Below are positions 8,532-15,890 of a stretch of 32,143 bases of DNA, piece after piece. Origin of the DNA: CBFHND01 sp965657085 (lineage in GTDB: Bacteria; Pseudomonadota; Alphaproteobacteria; Rhodobacterales; Rhodobacteraceae); assembly GCA_965657085.1 (NCBI GenBank), contig CBFHND010000033.1, positions 1 to 32,143 on the forward strand. The letters are read 5' to 3'. Position 1 is the stretch's first letter, and each line of letters starts with the position of its first letter. The notes under the pieces are model-generated. The model was not told the DNA's origin, ran no database searches, and saw only the letters and a program-made list of their open reading frames with translations. The translations under genes were made by a program, and so were the position numbers.

Positions 8532-9317
8532 ATGGAAAACGGTGATGTCACCGGCTTTGTCACGAATTGCGTGCAAAACCTCCTGAATGCAGGCTTTGAT
8601 GCCAGCGCATTTGAAACCGCAAAATGGGCCGGGGTCGCTTGCCTGATCGCCATCGCGCTCAGCGCCTTCGCGGGCTTTACCGCGCGCATCTGGAAGGGCG
8701 CGTCCGACATAGAACCCGCGGTGACCGAGAACCAGTTTCGCTGGCTGCTGTATGTGGGGGCGCTTTTGATCGCCTTGCCAGTGGTCGCCAAGGTCACAAC
8801 CGACCAGACCGGGCTGGAGTTCGAAAGCACCGACCGCACCTTTGCGCAGGAGGTCTGCCGCGAGCAGATGCAATCGGTGGCGCAGGCCGCTGAAATCGGC
8901 GCGCTGGAGGCCCAGATTTCCGAACTTGCCTTCGAGATCGAACAGGTACGCACAGCGGCCCTGAACCCCGACACATCGCCAATCGATCAGCCGGTGATTG
9001 CCACCACGCGGCTTGCGGATGTCGTGGGGACGCCTGTTTCCATCTTCTACCGGGATGCACGTGAAAGCGATGCCAATGCAATCGCCGCTGTCCTGCGCGA
9101 TGCTGGCGCAGGCGTGGCCCTGCGCGACACGGACCTGTCCGAAACGTCGCGGGCAAAAACCGCGATCAGCGGCGACACCTACATCATCTCGGATCCCCGC
9201 GCGGGTGATGCCTCCACCGCGATCATAGACCGCCTGCGCGAAGCGGGTGTGCGGATCAACGGCAACAACACCGTGGGCAACCTGTCAGGCACCCCGGTGC
9301 AAATTCTGCTCTACTAG
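8532..9317 (+). CDS. membrane protein of unknown function with two TM segments
   Basis: I do not recognise the family. The 261-residue protein shows two hydrophobic segments (about 31-52 and 70-88). Next is an acidic, coiled-coil-prone helix (about 103-142), a linker, and a C-terminal alpha/beta region (about 165-261). That region has two similar half-motifs, PVSIFYRDARESDANAIAAV and a closing strand PVQILLY after NGNNTVGN. The strand-helix pattern resembles small LytR_C-like domains, but this is only an impression. Two TM segments with a cytosolic hairpin would place the C-terminal domain in the periplasm if the N-terminus is outside. It lies 58 bp after rsmA on the same strand and converges with the DUF4167 gene, leaving a 9-bp gap. 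The ribosome-binding site is weak. Confidence 0.75.
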   Translation: MENGDVTGFVTNCVQNLLNAGFDASAFETAKWAGVACLIAIALSAFAGFTARIWKGASDIEPAVTENQFRWLLYVGALLIALPVVAKVTTDQTGLEFESTDRTFAQEVCREQMQSVAQAAEIGALEAQISELAFEIEQVRTAALNPDTSPIDQPVIATTRLADVVGTPVSIFYRDARESDANAIAAVLRDAGAGVALRDTDLSETSRAKTAISGDTYIISDPRAGDASTAIIDRLREAGVRINGNNTVGNLSGTPVQILLY

Positions 9318-9326
9318 GTAAGAGGG

Positions 9327-9857
9327 TTACTCGGCCGCTTCGGGGGCCGAACCGTCACCTGCCGCGTCATCGGCCTTGGGCTTGGGCTTGCGGCGGGACC
9401 GGCTTGGCTTCGGCTTGCTTTCAGGGGTCTCGACCAATCCGCTGTCCTCGACGGCCTCCACGCCTGCATCAACCACTTCAGGCTGCGGCGCGGATGCCGG
9501 ATCGGCGGCTTCGCGCTCCTGGCGGTCGGCGCGCTCGCGGTCGCGTTCGGCCTGCCGTTCGCGGTTCTGGCGCTCCTGCTCTTCGCGGCGCGAATCGATC
9601 TCGCGCTGCGCTTCGCTCAGCAGGCGCAGGTAGTGTTCCGCGTGCTGTTGGAAGTTCTCGGTTGCCACACGGTCACCGGCCAGTTGCGCATCCCGCGCAA
9701 GCTGGTTGTACTTGTCGATGATCTGTTGCGGCGTGCCGCGCACCTTGCCCTCGGGGCCGGAGCTGTCGAACACGCGGTTGACGACATTGCCGCCGCCACC
9801 GCCGGAATTGCGATTGCGGTTCTTACTGGAACGGGACCGGGATCTCGAAGATTTCAT
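9327..9857 (-). CDS. DUF4167 domain-containing protein
   Basis: Small basic protein of 176 residues. The N-terminal 75 or so residues fit DUF4167: a Ser/Arg/Lys-rich opening with NRNRN, a Gly run, then VFDSSGPEGKVRGTPQQIIDKYNQLARDA and a helical segment with QHAEHYLRL. The rest is a charged Arg/Glu helix (about 85-118) and a disordered Pro/Lys-rich tail. The basic start resembles nucleic-acid-binding proteins, but its role is not established. In many alphaproteobacteria this gene follows prfA-prmC, as it does here with a 233-bp gap, so it may belong to the same translation-linked neighbourhood. The helix has biased codon and residue use but nothing foreign. Confidence 0.85.
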   Translation of the reverse strand: MKSSRSRSRSSKNRNRNSGGGGGNVVNRVFDSSGPEGKVRGTPQQIIDKYNQLARDAQLAGDRVATENFQQHAEHYLRLLSEAQREIDSRREEQERQNRERQAERDRERADRQEREAADPASAPQPEVVDAGVEAVEDSGLVETPESKPKPSRSRRKPKPKADDAAGDGSAPEAAE

Positions 9858-10025
9858 GAATTCAGTTCAGCCTTGTGATGTCTGTCGCTGCTGTGCCGGA
9901 ATGCGCCATGCGCGCCTTGATTGTCCGAAGATGCGATGTGTTGGGCTTGACGCCGCGCGGGACCGCCCCAAGGCATCCACCGCTACAACATCTCTGAATA
10001 AGCACGCGGTCCGAGGCTGGGCAAG

Positions 10026-10062
10026 GGTAAACTTATGGTTTTCACTATTTTTATCGTGAGGT
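10026..10062 (-). promoter_or_regulatory. AT-rich patch, possible promoter for the DUF4167 gene
   Basis: In an otherwise GC-rich gap (9858-10090) this stretch is strongly AT-rich and includes a short inverted repeat (TCAC/GTGA) around GATAAAAATA. It lies between the end of prmC and the start of the DUF4167 gene, so it could hold a separate promoter or a weak end signal for prmC. No clean -35/-10 pair or hairpin plus T-run is visible on the minus strand. Confidence 0.25.
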
Positions 10063-10090
10063 CCGCGCCTTTTTGCCGTTTTGGCACGGA

Positions 10091-10927
10091 TCAGGCGGGA
10101 TTCGACGCACAGATCACCCGGTCGCGCCCGTCCAGATCCTGCAAGGACCACACGTCGCGCCAGCCTGCACCAGCGAAGATTGCCATGACTGCATCGCGCT
10201 GCTGCCAGCCGATCTCGCAGATCAGGCGGCCCCGGTGCGCCAGGTGCTGCGGTGCCATGGCTGCCAGCACGCGGTAGGCGGTCAGCCCGTCGGCATCATC
10301 GGTAAGCGCCATGCGCGGCTCGTGATCGCGCAATTCGGGGGCCACGTCATCCATTTCCTCAGCGGCAAGGTACGGCGGGTTCGACACGATCAGATCAAAG
10401 CTGCCCTCGACCTTTTCGAACCAATCCGATTGCCGGATGTCGGCGCGTGCCGTCACCCGGTGCAGCACCGCATTGGCGCTGGCCTGAAGACAGGCGGCCT
10501 CGCTCAGGTCCGTACCCATGCCCACGGCCCCCACCCGTTCGGCAAGAAGCGTGACGAGGATGCAGCCGCTGCCGGTGCCCACGTCCAGCACGCTGGCAAA
10601 AGGCTCGGCCAGCGCCGCTTCGATCAGGGTTTCGGTCTCGGGGCGCGGGTCCAGCACGTCACGGCTGACCTTGAAGCGGCGGCCATAGAAGGCGCGTTCG
10701 CCGATCAGGTGGCTGACCGGCACGCGCACCGCGCGCAGGCTGATCAACTGGTCATAACGTTCGGCGATTTCGGGGGCGATGTCCTCGGGCGCGATCAGGG
10801 TGATGCGGGTGGCATCGACCTCTGCCGCATGGGCCAGCAGCACACGCGCATCCCGCGCGGGGTCCGGCACACCGGCCGCGCGCAGCCGGGCAGTGGCGGC
10901 CACCATGGCTTCGGCGGCGGTGGTCAC
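10091..10927 (-). CDS. prmC: peptide chain release factor N(5)-glutamine methyltransferase
   Basis: Methylates the glutamine of the GGQ motif in release factors RF1 and RF2 with S-adenosylmethionine, which speeds peptide release. The 278-residue protein has the N-terminal helical domain, the DPRPETE motif (about 93-99), the SAM loop VLDVGTGSGC (about 113-122) and the substrate-binding N183-PPY motif that holds the glutamine side chain. Start is GTG at 10927, forming a GTGA overlap with the prfA stop and preceded by GGAG about 10 bases upstream. Being coupled to prfA, the gene for its own substrate, is the classic arrangement. Confidence 0.96.
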   Translation of the reverse strand: MTTAAEAMVAATARLRAAGVPDPARDARVLLAHAAEVDATRITLIAPEDIAPEIAERYDQLISLRAVRVPVSHLIGERAFYGRRFKVSRDVLDPRPETETLIEAALAEPFASVLDVGTGSGCILVTLLAERVGAVGMGTDLSEAACLQASANAVLHRVTARADIRQSDWFEKVEGSFDLIVSNPPYLAAEEMDDVAPELRDHEPRMALTDDADGLTAYRVLAAMAPQHLAHRGRLICEIGWQQRDAVMAIFAGAGWRDVWSLQDLDGRDRVICASNPA

Positions 10928-11994
10928 TGGCCCATCTCCGCCAGCATCCGCGCCTGATCATCAGCAGTCAGCGCATCCACGATTTCGTCCAGATCACCGG
11001 CCATGATCGCATCCAGCTTGTAAAGCGTCAGGTTGATCCGGTGATCGGTCATGCGGCCTTGGGGAAAGTTGTATGTGCGAATGCGTTCGCTACGGTCGCC
11101 GCTGCCCACTTGTGCTGCACGGTCGGCGCTGCGTTCGCTGTCCATGCGGCTGCGTTCCATGTCGTAAAGGCGCGCACGCAGCACCTGCATGGCAATCTCG
11201 CGGTTGCGGTGTTGGGACTTCTCGGAACTGGTCACAACCAGCCCCGTGGGCAGGTGGGTGATGCGCACCGCCGAATCCGTCGTGTTGACGTGCTGGCCCC
11301 CTGCCCCCGAGGACCGCATGGTGTCGATGCGCAGATCATTCGCATCGATTTGAATGTCCACGTCCTCGGCCTCTGGCAGAACCGCCACCGTGGCCGCAGA
11401 GGTATGGATACGCCCGCCGCTCTCGGTGCTGGGCACGCGCTGCACCCGGTGTACGCCGGATTCGTACTTCAGCCGCGCAAAAACGTTGTCACCCGTGATG
11501 TGTGCCACCACTTCCTTGATGCCGCCCAATTCGGTCATCTGCTCTTCGATGATATCCACCTTCCAGCCCCGCGCCTCGGCATAGCGTTGGTACATGCGCA
11601 GCAGATCACCTGCGAAGAGCGCGGCTTCGTCGCCTCCCGTGCCGGGTCGGATTTCCAGCATCGCAGGCTTGGCATCCGCTGCATCGCGCGGCAACAGGGC
11701 CAGTTGCAGCGCGGCCTCGGCCTCGGGCATGGCTGCCTGAAGCCGTGGCAATTCCTCTTGCGCCAGTTCCGCCATTTCGGGGTCCGCCAGCATCGCTTGT
11801 GCCTCGGCCAGATCGGCCTGCAACGTGCGGTAGGCGGCGATCTGTTCCACCACGGGCTTGAGGTCGGAGTATTCCTTGGCCAGCACCGCGATATCCCCGC
11901 CACTGCCATCGGACATGGCCGCCTCGAGGTATTCGAAACGCTGGGTGATCTGTTCAAGGCGTTCTGTGGGGATCATGGCCATGACTTGTGACAT
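10924..11994 (-). CDS. prfA: peptide chain release factor 1
   Basis: Class I release factor that reads UAA and UAG stop codons and triggers hydrolysis of peptidyl-tRNA. It is 356 residues, the usual length. The tripeptide decoding loop is P188-S-T190 inside RVPSTESGGRIHTSA, as in RF1 and unlike the SPF of RF2. The catalytic GGQ is at 232-234 within SSGAGGQHVNTTDSAVR. The start is uncertain: ATG codons at 11994, 11982 and 11976 are in frame and none has a strong ribosome-binding site. Family alignments usually begin near the IPTERL residues, which would favour 11976. Its stop overlaps prmC by 4 bp. The gene is divergent from the small exported-protein gene at 12040. Confidence 0.97.
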   Translation of the reverse strand: MSQVMAMIPTERLEQITQRFEYLEAAMSDGSGGDIAVLAKEYSDLKPVVEQIAAYRTLQADLAEAQAMLADPEMAELAQEELPRLQAAMPEAEAALQLALLPRDAADAKPAMLEIRPGTGGDEAALFAGDLLRMYQRYAEARGWKVDIIEEQMTELGGIKEVVAHITGDNVFARLKYESGVHRVQRVPSTESGGRIHTSAATVAVLPEAEDVDIQIDANDLRIDTMRSSGAGGQHVNTTDSAVRITHLPTGLVVTSSEKSQHRNREIAMQVLRARLYDMERSRMDSERSADRAAQVGSGDRSERIRTYNFPQGRMTDHRINLTLYKLDAIMAGDLDEIVDALTADDQARMLAEMGQ

Positions 11995-12039
11995 TGCGCG
12001 ACATTGGTCAAGGGCGTGCCTCGTGCTATGATGAGTGCC

Positions 12040-12444
12040 ATGAAACGATTGATCCTGCTGATATCCCTGCTCACCGCCCCGGCGATGGCCCCCGCATTTG
12101 CCGACGTAACCGGACCCGGCGGCAAAACCGTGGAATGCTATTGCACCGACAGCTCCGGCGCGCGCATCGAACTGGGCGAAACCATCTGCTTGCAGGTGGA
12201 TGGCCGCATGTTCATGGCACAGTGCCAGATGTCGTTGAATTCGCCCATGTGGCGCGAGGTGGAAAAAGGGTGCCTGTCGGGCAGCCTCTCACCCCTCTTG
12301 CGCGGCGGCGACCAGCTTTTGCAGTCGCGCGGCGTTTACCCCAATCTGAACGGCCAAAGCGCAGGCGGGCCAGCATCCGCACTGTGCCGCCCTCCAGTTC
12401 AACCGTGGTGTAGTCGGGAAATCCAATCACTTTGCTGCGCGTGA
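12040..12444 (+). CDS. small exported protein of unknown function, 3' end probably altered by an indel
   Basis: The protein starts MKRLILLISLL with a signal peptide cleaved after PAFA (about residue 22). It continues as a compact Cys-containing domain: CYCTDSSGARIELGETICL then CQMSLNSPMW and GCLSG. I do not know a function; short exported proteins of this type occur in Rhodobacteraceae as I recall. As read here it has 134 codons, but after about codon 102 the frame runs antisense through the DUF1499 gene and looks like read-through. A TGA lies one base out of frame at 12347-12349, and the indel that would mend DUF1499 would also bring this TGA into frame. ATG 12040 is chosen at the signal peptide; ATG 12028 and 12031 are alternatives. 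Confidence 0.6.
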   Translation: MKRLILLISLLTAPAMAPAFADVTGPGGKTVECYCTDSSGARIELGETICLQVDGRMFMAQCQMSLNSPMWREVEKGCLSGSLSPLLRGGDQLLQSRGVYPNLNGQSAGGPASALCRPPVQPWCSREIQSLCCA

Positions 12445-12694
12445 CATAGGTGATGCGCCCTTCGTCGACCGATCCGGCAAGAACCTGCGTGCGCGGCAAA
12501 GCGCGCGCGGCGGCATCGACCTTTGCCAGAACCGAAGCGTCGCCCTCAATCACCCGCACGGCACCGGCGGCAAAGTCGCGGTCGCTCTCGGCACTGACAG
12601 GAATATGCCAGCGCGTCACATCCGCAGGGGCCAGCCGCACATAGGCAAACATCGCCAGCACCAGAATTACCAAAAGCCATATCAGCATCTTCAT
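12212..12694 (-). CDS. DUF1499 domain-containing protein with likely C-terminal frameshift
   Basis: One N-terminal membrane anchor (about 3-20), then a DUF1499 domain carrying RTQVLAGSVDEGRITYVTRS, FPDYTTVELEGG and ARLRFGRSD. Function unknown. ATG 12694 has AGGAAA at good spacing. After GRSD (about residue 117) the reading turns into a basic, low-complexity tail that does not look like the family. One frame over, the same DNA reads GVNAARLQKLVAAAQEG followed by TGA at 12291-12289, which fits the expected DUF1499 ending (SDLGVN or SDMGVN in relatives, from memory). So two bases appear lost, or one gained, near 12339-12346. The gene is probably frameshifted, or the sequence has an error; if mended it would span 12289-12694. 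Confidence 0.7.
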   Translation of the reverse strand: MKMLIWLLVILVLAMFAYVRLAPADVTRWHIPVSAESDRDFAAGAVRVIEGDASVLAKVDAAARALPRTQVLAGSVDEGRITYVTRSKVIGFPDYTTVELEGGTVRMLARLRFGRSDWGKRRATAKAGRRRARGVRGCPTGTLFPPRATWANSTTSGTVP

Positions 12695-12751
12695 CTCACT
12701 TTCCTGCCTGTCGCAGGGCGCATCGCAGCCCTGCCATGTCTCACCCTGCCC

Positions 12752-13699
12752 CTAGCGATAGGCCACGCCCGGCAGGATACACAACATCTCATAGAGTATA
12801 TTCGCCCCGGTCAGCGCCGTATTGCCTGACGTGTCGTAAGGCGGGCTGACTTCCACAAGGTCACAGCCCACCACGTTCAGCCCCCGCAAGGCCCGGATCA
12901 GTTGCAACGCCTGTGGCGTGGTCAGACCGCCCACTTCGGGCGTGCCCGTGCCCGGCGCATAGGCGGGATCGAGGCTGTCGATGTCATAGGTGATATAGAC
13001 CGGATCGCCGCCGATCTCGCGCCGGATCTCCGCGCCCAGCGTGTCGAGCGGGCGATGCCACAGCTCGTGCGCGGGAAACTGCTGGAAACCCCAGCCGGCA
13101 GCCTCGGTGAAATCATCCGCCCCGTATCCCGTCCCGCGCAAACCGATTTGGTAGGTTTTCGAGGGAGTTATGAGCCCTTCTTCATGCGCACGCCGGAACA
13201 CCGTGCCATGGGTTTCGCGCTCGCCAAACATCTCGTCGTTCACATCGGCATGGGCATCCACATGGACCAGCGCCACAGGCCCGTGCCGTCGCGCCATCGC
13301 GCGCAGGATCGGCAGGGTGATCGCATGGTCGCCCCCTATGGCCATGGGGATCGCATCATAGGTGAGGATCGAATCGTAACTCTCTGAAATGATGCGCAGA
13401 CTGTCAGCCAGCGAAAAGGTATTGATCGCCAGATCACCGATGTCCGCCACTTGCAAGCTGTCAAAGGGCGCCGCCCCCGTGGCCATGTGATAAGGCCGGA
13501 TCATCGCGCTTTCGGCGCGCACCTGCTTGGGCCCGAACCGTGTGCCTGACCGCCAAGAGGTGCCGATGTCCATCGGAATGCCCAGCACGGCCACGTCCAG
13601 CCCCTTGAGGTCATTGGCCGAGGGCAGCCGCATGAACGTGTTCGGCCCCGAGAACCGCGCCAGATCATTGCCGCTGATCGGTTGGTTCTTGGCGCTCAT
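12752..13699 (-). CDS. agmatinase-family ureohydrolase, guanidinobutyrase-like
   Basis: Binuclear-manganese ureohydrolase that releases urea from a guanidino compound. It is 315 residues with all metal ligands visible: H125 in GGDH, D148, H150 and D152 in HVDAHAD, and D239 and D241 in YDIDSLDPAYAPGTGTPE. The segments MFGERETHGTVFRRA, QIGLRGTGY and the C-terminal GCDLVEVSPPYDTSGNTAL...YEMLCILPGV resemble Pseudomonas GbuA/GpuA (4-guanidinobutyrase, 3-guanidinopropionase) more than E. coli SpeB, judged from memory. Substrate therefore remains open: guanidinobutyrate, guanidinopropionate or agmatine. ATG 13699 overlaps the upstream agmatinase stop as ATGA. Last gene of the three-gene operon; the DUF1499 gene lies 57 bp further on. 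Confidence 0.9.
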   Translation of the reverse strand: MSAKNQPISGNDLARFSGPNTFMRLPSANDLKGLDVAVLGIPMDIGTSWRSGTRFGPKQVRAESAMIRPYHMATGAAPFDSLQVADIGDLAINTFSLADSLRIISESYDSILTYDAIPMAIGGDHAITLPILRAMARRHGPVALVHVDAHADVNDEMFGERETHGTVFRRAHEEGLITPSKTYQIGLRGTGYGADDFTEAAGWGFQQFPAHELWHRPLDTLGAEIRREIGGDPVYITYDIDSLDPAYAPGTGTPEVGGLTTPQALQLIRALRGLNVVGCDLVEVSPPYDTSGNTALTGANILYEMLCILPGVAYR

Positions 13700-14658
13700 C
13701 CGCGCATCCTCCAGCCCAGCAGCTGGCACAGTTCCACCGCCACATGGGCGCCCGCGATGGCCGTGGCCCCCGTGGCGTCAAAGGGGGGCGAAACCTCGAC
13801 CACGTCGCCGCCCCGGATGTTGATGCCCGCCAGTTCGCGCAAGAGCGTGGCCGCCTGTGCGCTCGACAGACCGCCCCATACGGGCGTGCCGGTGCCGGGG
13901 GCAAAGGCCGGATCCAGCCCGTCGATGTCAAAGCTGAGATAACAGGGGCTGTCGCCCACGATCTCGCGGGCGCGTGCGGCGGCGGCCTCTGGTCCGATAC
14001 GGTGAAATTCGCGCGCGTCGATGATGTTGACACCCAGCGTGTCCTCGTTGGTGGTCCTGATCCCGATCTGTACGGACCGCGCCGGGTCCACGATGCCCGA
14101 TTTTACCGCCTTGTAGAACATCGTTCCATGGTCCACCCGGTCCATGTCGTCATCCGCCCACGTGTCGGTGTGCGCGTCGATCTGGATCAGAGACATCGGC
14201 CCGAACTTTTCCGCATAAGCCTTTAGAATCGGGAAGGAAATGTAGTGATCGCCCCCCAATACTACCGATGCCACATCAGCTTCGAGAATACCGCGAATGT
14301 GGTTGGTCAACGTGGCGGGAAAGGCCGGGATGTTGGCATAATCGAACGCCACATCGCCATAATCCACGATCACCTGTTCGGAAAAGGCGTCATTGGGCCA
14401 GCCGTAGGGCGCATCGGGCGCTTGCAGGGTGCTGGCCTCGCGGATGGCGCGGGGGCCAAGGCGGGTGCCGGGGCGGTTCGTCACCGCCTGATCGAAAGGC
14501 ACGCCCGTCACCGCGATATCCACGCCCGCGAGGTCCTTGGTATAGCGCCGCCGCATGAACGACGTGGCGCCGCCAAAGGTCAGCTCGAAGCTGGGGCCGC
14601 GCGGGTCCTCGCGGGTAAAGGCGTGGTCAATCTGTTTGCCTGCGTCTTCCAGTGCCAT
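13696..14658 (-). CDS. speB: agmatinase
   Basis: Ureohydrolase that converts agmatine to putrescine and urea, or acts on a related guanidine. The 320-residue protein has H138 (GGDHYISFP), D161, H163 and D165 (IDAHTDTW) and D244 and D246 (FDIDGLDPAFAPGTGTP) as metal ligands. HGTMFYKAV and QIGIRTTNEDTLGVN fit the agmatinase group. It is clearly diverged from its neighbour, so the pair is not a recent duplication. The start is ATG 14658 in a TGATG junction with the amidohydrolase stop; GTG 14661 gives a GTGA overlap and is equally possible. Its position between an M20 hydrolase and a guanidinobutyrase-like enzyme suggests a catabolic role rather than housekeeping polyamine synthesis. Confidence 0.9.
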   Translation of the reverse strand: MALEDAGKQIDHAFTREDPRGPSFELTFGGATSFMRRRYTKDLAGVDIAVTGVPFDQAVTNRPGTRLGPRAIREASTLQAPDAPYGWPNDAFSEQVIVDYGDVAFDYANIPAFPATLTNHIRGILEADVASVVLGGDHYISFPILKAYAEKFGPMSLIQIDAHTDTWADDDMDRVDHGTMFYKAVKSGIVDPARSVQIGIRTTNEDTLGVNIIDAREFHRIGPEAAAARAREIVGDSPCYLSFDIDGLDPAFAPGTGTPVWGGLSSAQAATLLRELAGINIRGGDVVEVSPPFDATGATAIAGAHVAVELCQLLGWRMRG

Positions 14659-15827
14659 CACTTGCCCCCGACAGGTTGCGTGGTTTCCACCAGCCGCGCA
14701 AAGAAGGATGCGCCGACCGGGGCGATGTCGTCGTTGAAGTTGTATTGCGGGTGGTGCAGCGTCGCACTTTCGCCCTGCCCCAGGAACAGGTACGCGCCGG
14801 GCCGCTTTTCCAGCATATAGGCGAAGTCCTCGGACCCCATGACCGGTTGCACGTCATCTGTTACGGCGTCGGCACCGGCCACTTCGCGCGCCACGTCCGC
14901 GGCGATGGCCACGCCCCCGTCGCTGTTCACGGTCGCGGGATAGCCACGCTGATAGCGCACGTCGACCTGCACGCCGTAGCCTGCGGCGATGCCTTCGGCG
15001 ACCTCGACCATGCGCCGTTCGACCATGTCACGCACCTCGGGGTCAAAGGTGCGCACCGTGCCGTTGATATAGGCGGATCCGGGAATCACGTTTTCAACCG
15101 TGCCGGTGTGGATCTGGGTGATCGAGATTACCAATTGCTTGGACGCATCCACATTGCGGCTGACAATGCTTTGAAATCCCTGCACAATCGCGCAGGCCGC
15201 CACCACCGGGTCCACGGCCTCGTGCGGGCTGGCGCCATGGCCGCCGCGGCCCGTGACATCGACGTGGATGCTGTCGGCGGCGGCCATGATCGGCCCGGCC
15301 GTGGTGAAAAATGCGCCCGCAGGCAGACCCGGCGCGTTGTGCATCCCGTAGACCTGTCCGATGTCGAAGCGGTCCATGATCCCTTCCTCCACCATCGCCC
15401 GCGCCCCGCCGGTGGCTTCTTCGTCCGGTTGAAAGATCAACGCCACGCGGCCCGCGAAATTGCGCGTCTCACACAAGTACCGCGCGGCCCCCAGCAGCAT
15501 GGTGGTGTGCCCGTCATGGCCGCAGGCATGCATCCGCCCATCGTGGGTGCTGGCGTACGCCAGCCCCGTCGCCTCGGTGATGGGCAGACCGTCCATATCG
15601 GCGCGCAGGCCGATCGTGGGGCCGTCGCCCTGCCCCTGAATGATCGCCACGATGCCCGTTTCGGCAAACCCTTCGTGGATCTCATCGACGCCAAAGTCGC
15701 GCAGCCGCTCGGCCACGAAGGCCGCCGTCTTGTGACAGGCGCGGCCCAGTTCGGGGATGGTGTGCAGGTGCTGACGCCATTCGGCCATCTGCGGGGCATA
15801 ATCGGCGATGCGGTTGACGATGGCCAT
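14658..15827 (-). CDS. M20 family amidohydrolase (hippurate hydrolase / N-acyl amino acid amidohydrolase type)
   Basis: Zinc or manganese peptidase-fold enzyme that hydrolyses the amide of N-acyl amino acids or similar compounds. It is 389 residues with the M20D layout: a catalytic domain with HACGHDGHT (C102, H104), FQPDEEATGGA (E136, E137) and the GMHN histidine H163. A lid/dimerisation domain (about 180-295, GGHGASPHEAVDP) follows, then MGSEDFAYML and a terminal HHPQYNFND metal histidine. ATG 15827 follows AAGGAG by 8 bases, a strong site. First gene of an operon with two ureohydrolases, so the natural substrate may be an acylated guanidino compound or amino acid; this is inference. Divergent from mazG. 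Confidence 0.92.
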   Translation of the reverse strand: MAIVNRIADYAPQMAEWRQHLHTIPELGRACHKTAAFVAERLRDFGVDEIHEGFAETGIVAIIQGQGDGPTIGLRADMDGLPITEATGLAYASTHDGRMHACGHDGHTTMLLGAARYLCETRNFAGRVALIFQPDEEATGGARAMVEEGIMDRFDIGQVYGMHNAPGLPAGAFFTTAGPIMAAADSIHVDVTGRGGHGASPHEAVDPVVAACAIVQGFQSIVSRNVDASKQLVISITQIHTGTVENVIPGSAYINGTVRTFDPEVRDMVERRMVEVAEGIAAGYGVQVDVRYQRGYPATVNSDGGVAIAADVAREVAGADAVTDDVQPVMGSEDFAYMLEKRPGAYLFLGQGESATLHHPQYNFNDDIAPVGASFFARLVETTQPVGGK

Positions 15828-15890
15828 GTGCTGGACTCCTTGGGCGCTTTGCGGCTTGGTGCATCTGACACCGAAGGGGGGCGCGCTGCA
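15828..15890. promoter_or_regulatory. divergent promoter region, amidohydrolase operon and mazG
   Basis: A 63-bp gap between two divergent start codons must hold the promoter for the M20-ureohydrolase operon (minus) and probably that for mazG (plus). Each gene has its own ribosome-binding site here (AAGGAG on minus, AAGGGGGG on plus). I see no clear -35/-10 pairs or operator. Confidence 0.35.

Noticed and set aside
12752..14658. Recent tandem duplication of ureohydrolases
   Set aside because: The two proteins differ widely outside the metal motifs, so they are old paralogues of distinct subfamilies.
14652..15890. Plus-strand open frame upstream of and in frame with mazG
   Set aside because: It is antisense to the M20 amidohydrolase; mazG begins at 15891 with its own ribosome-binding site and family N-terminus.
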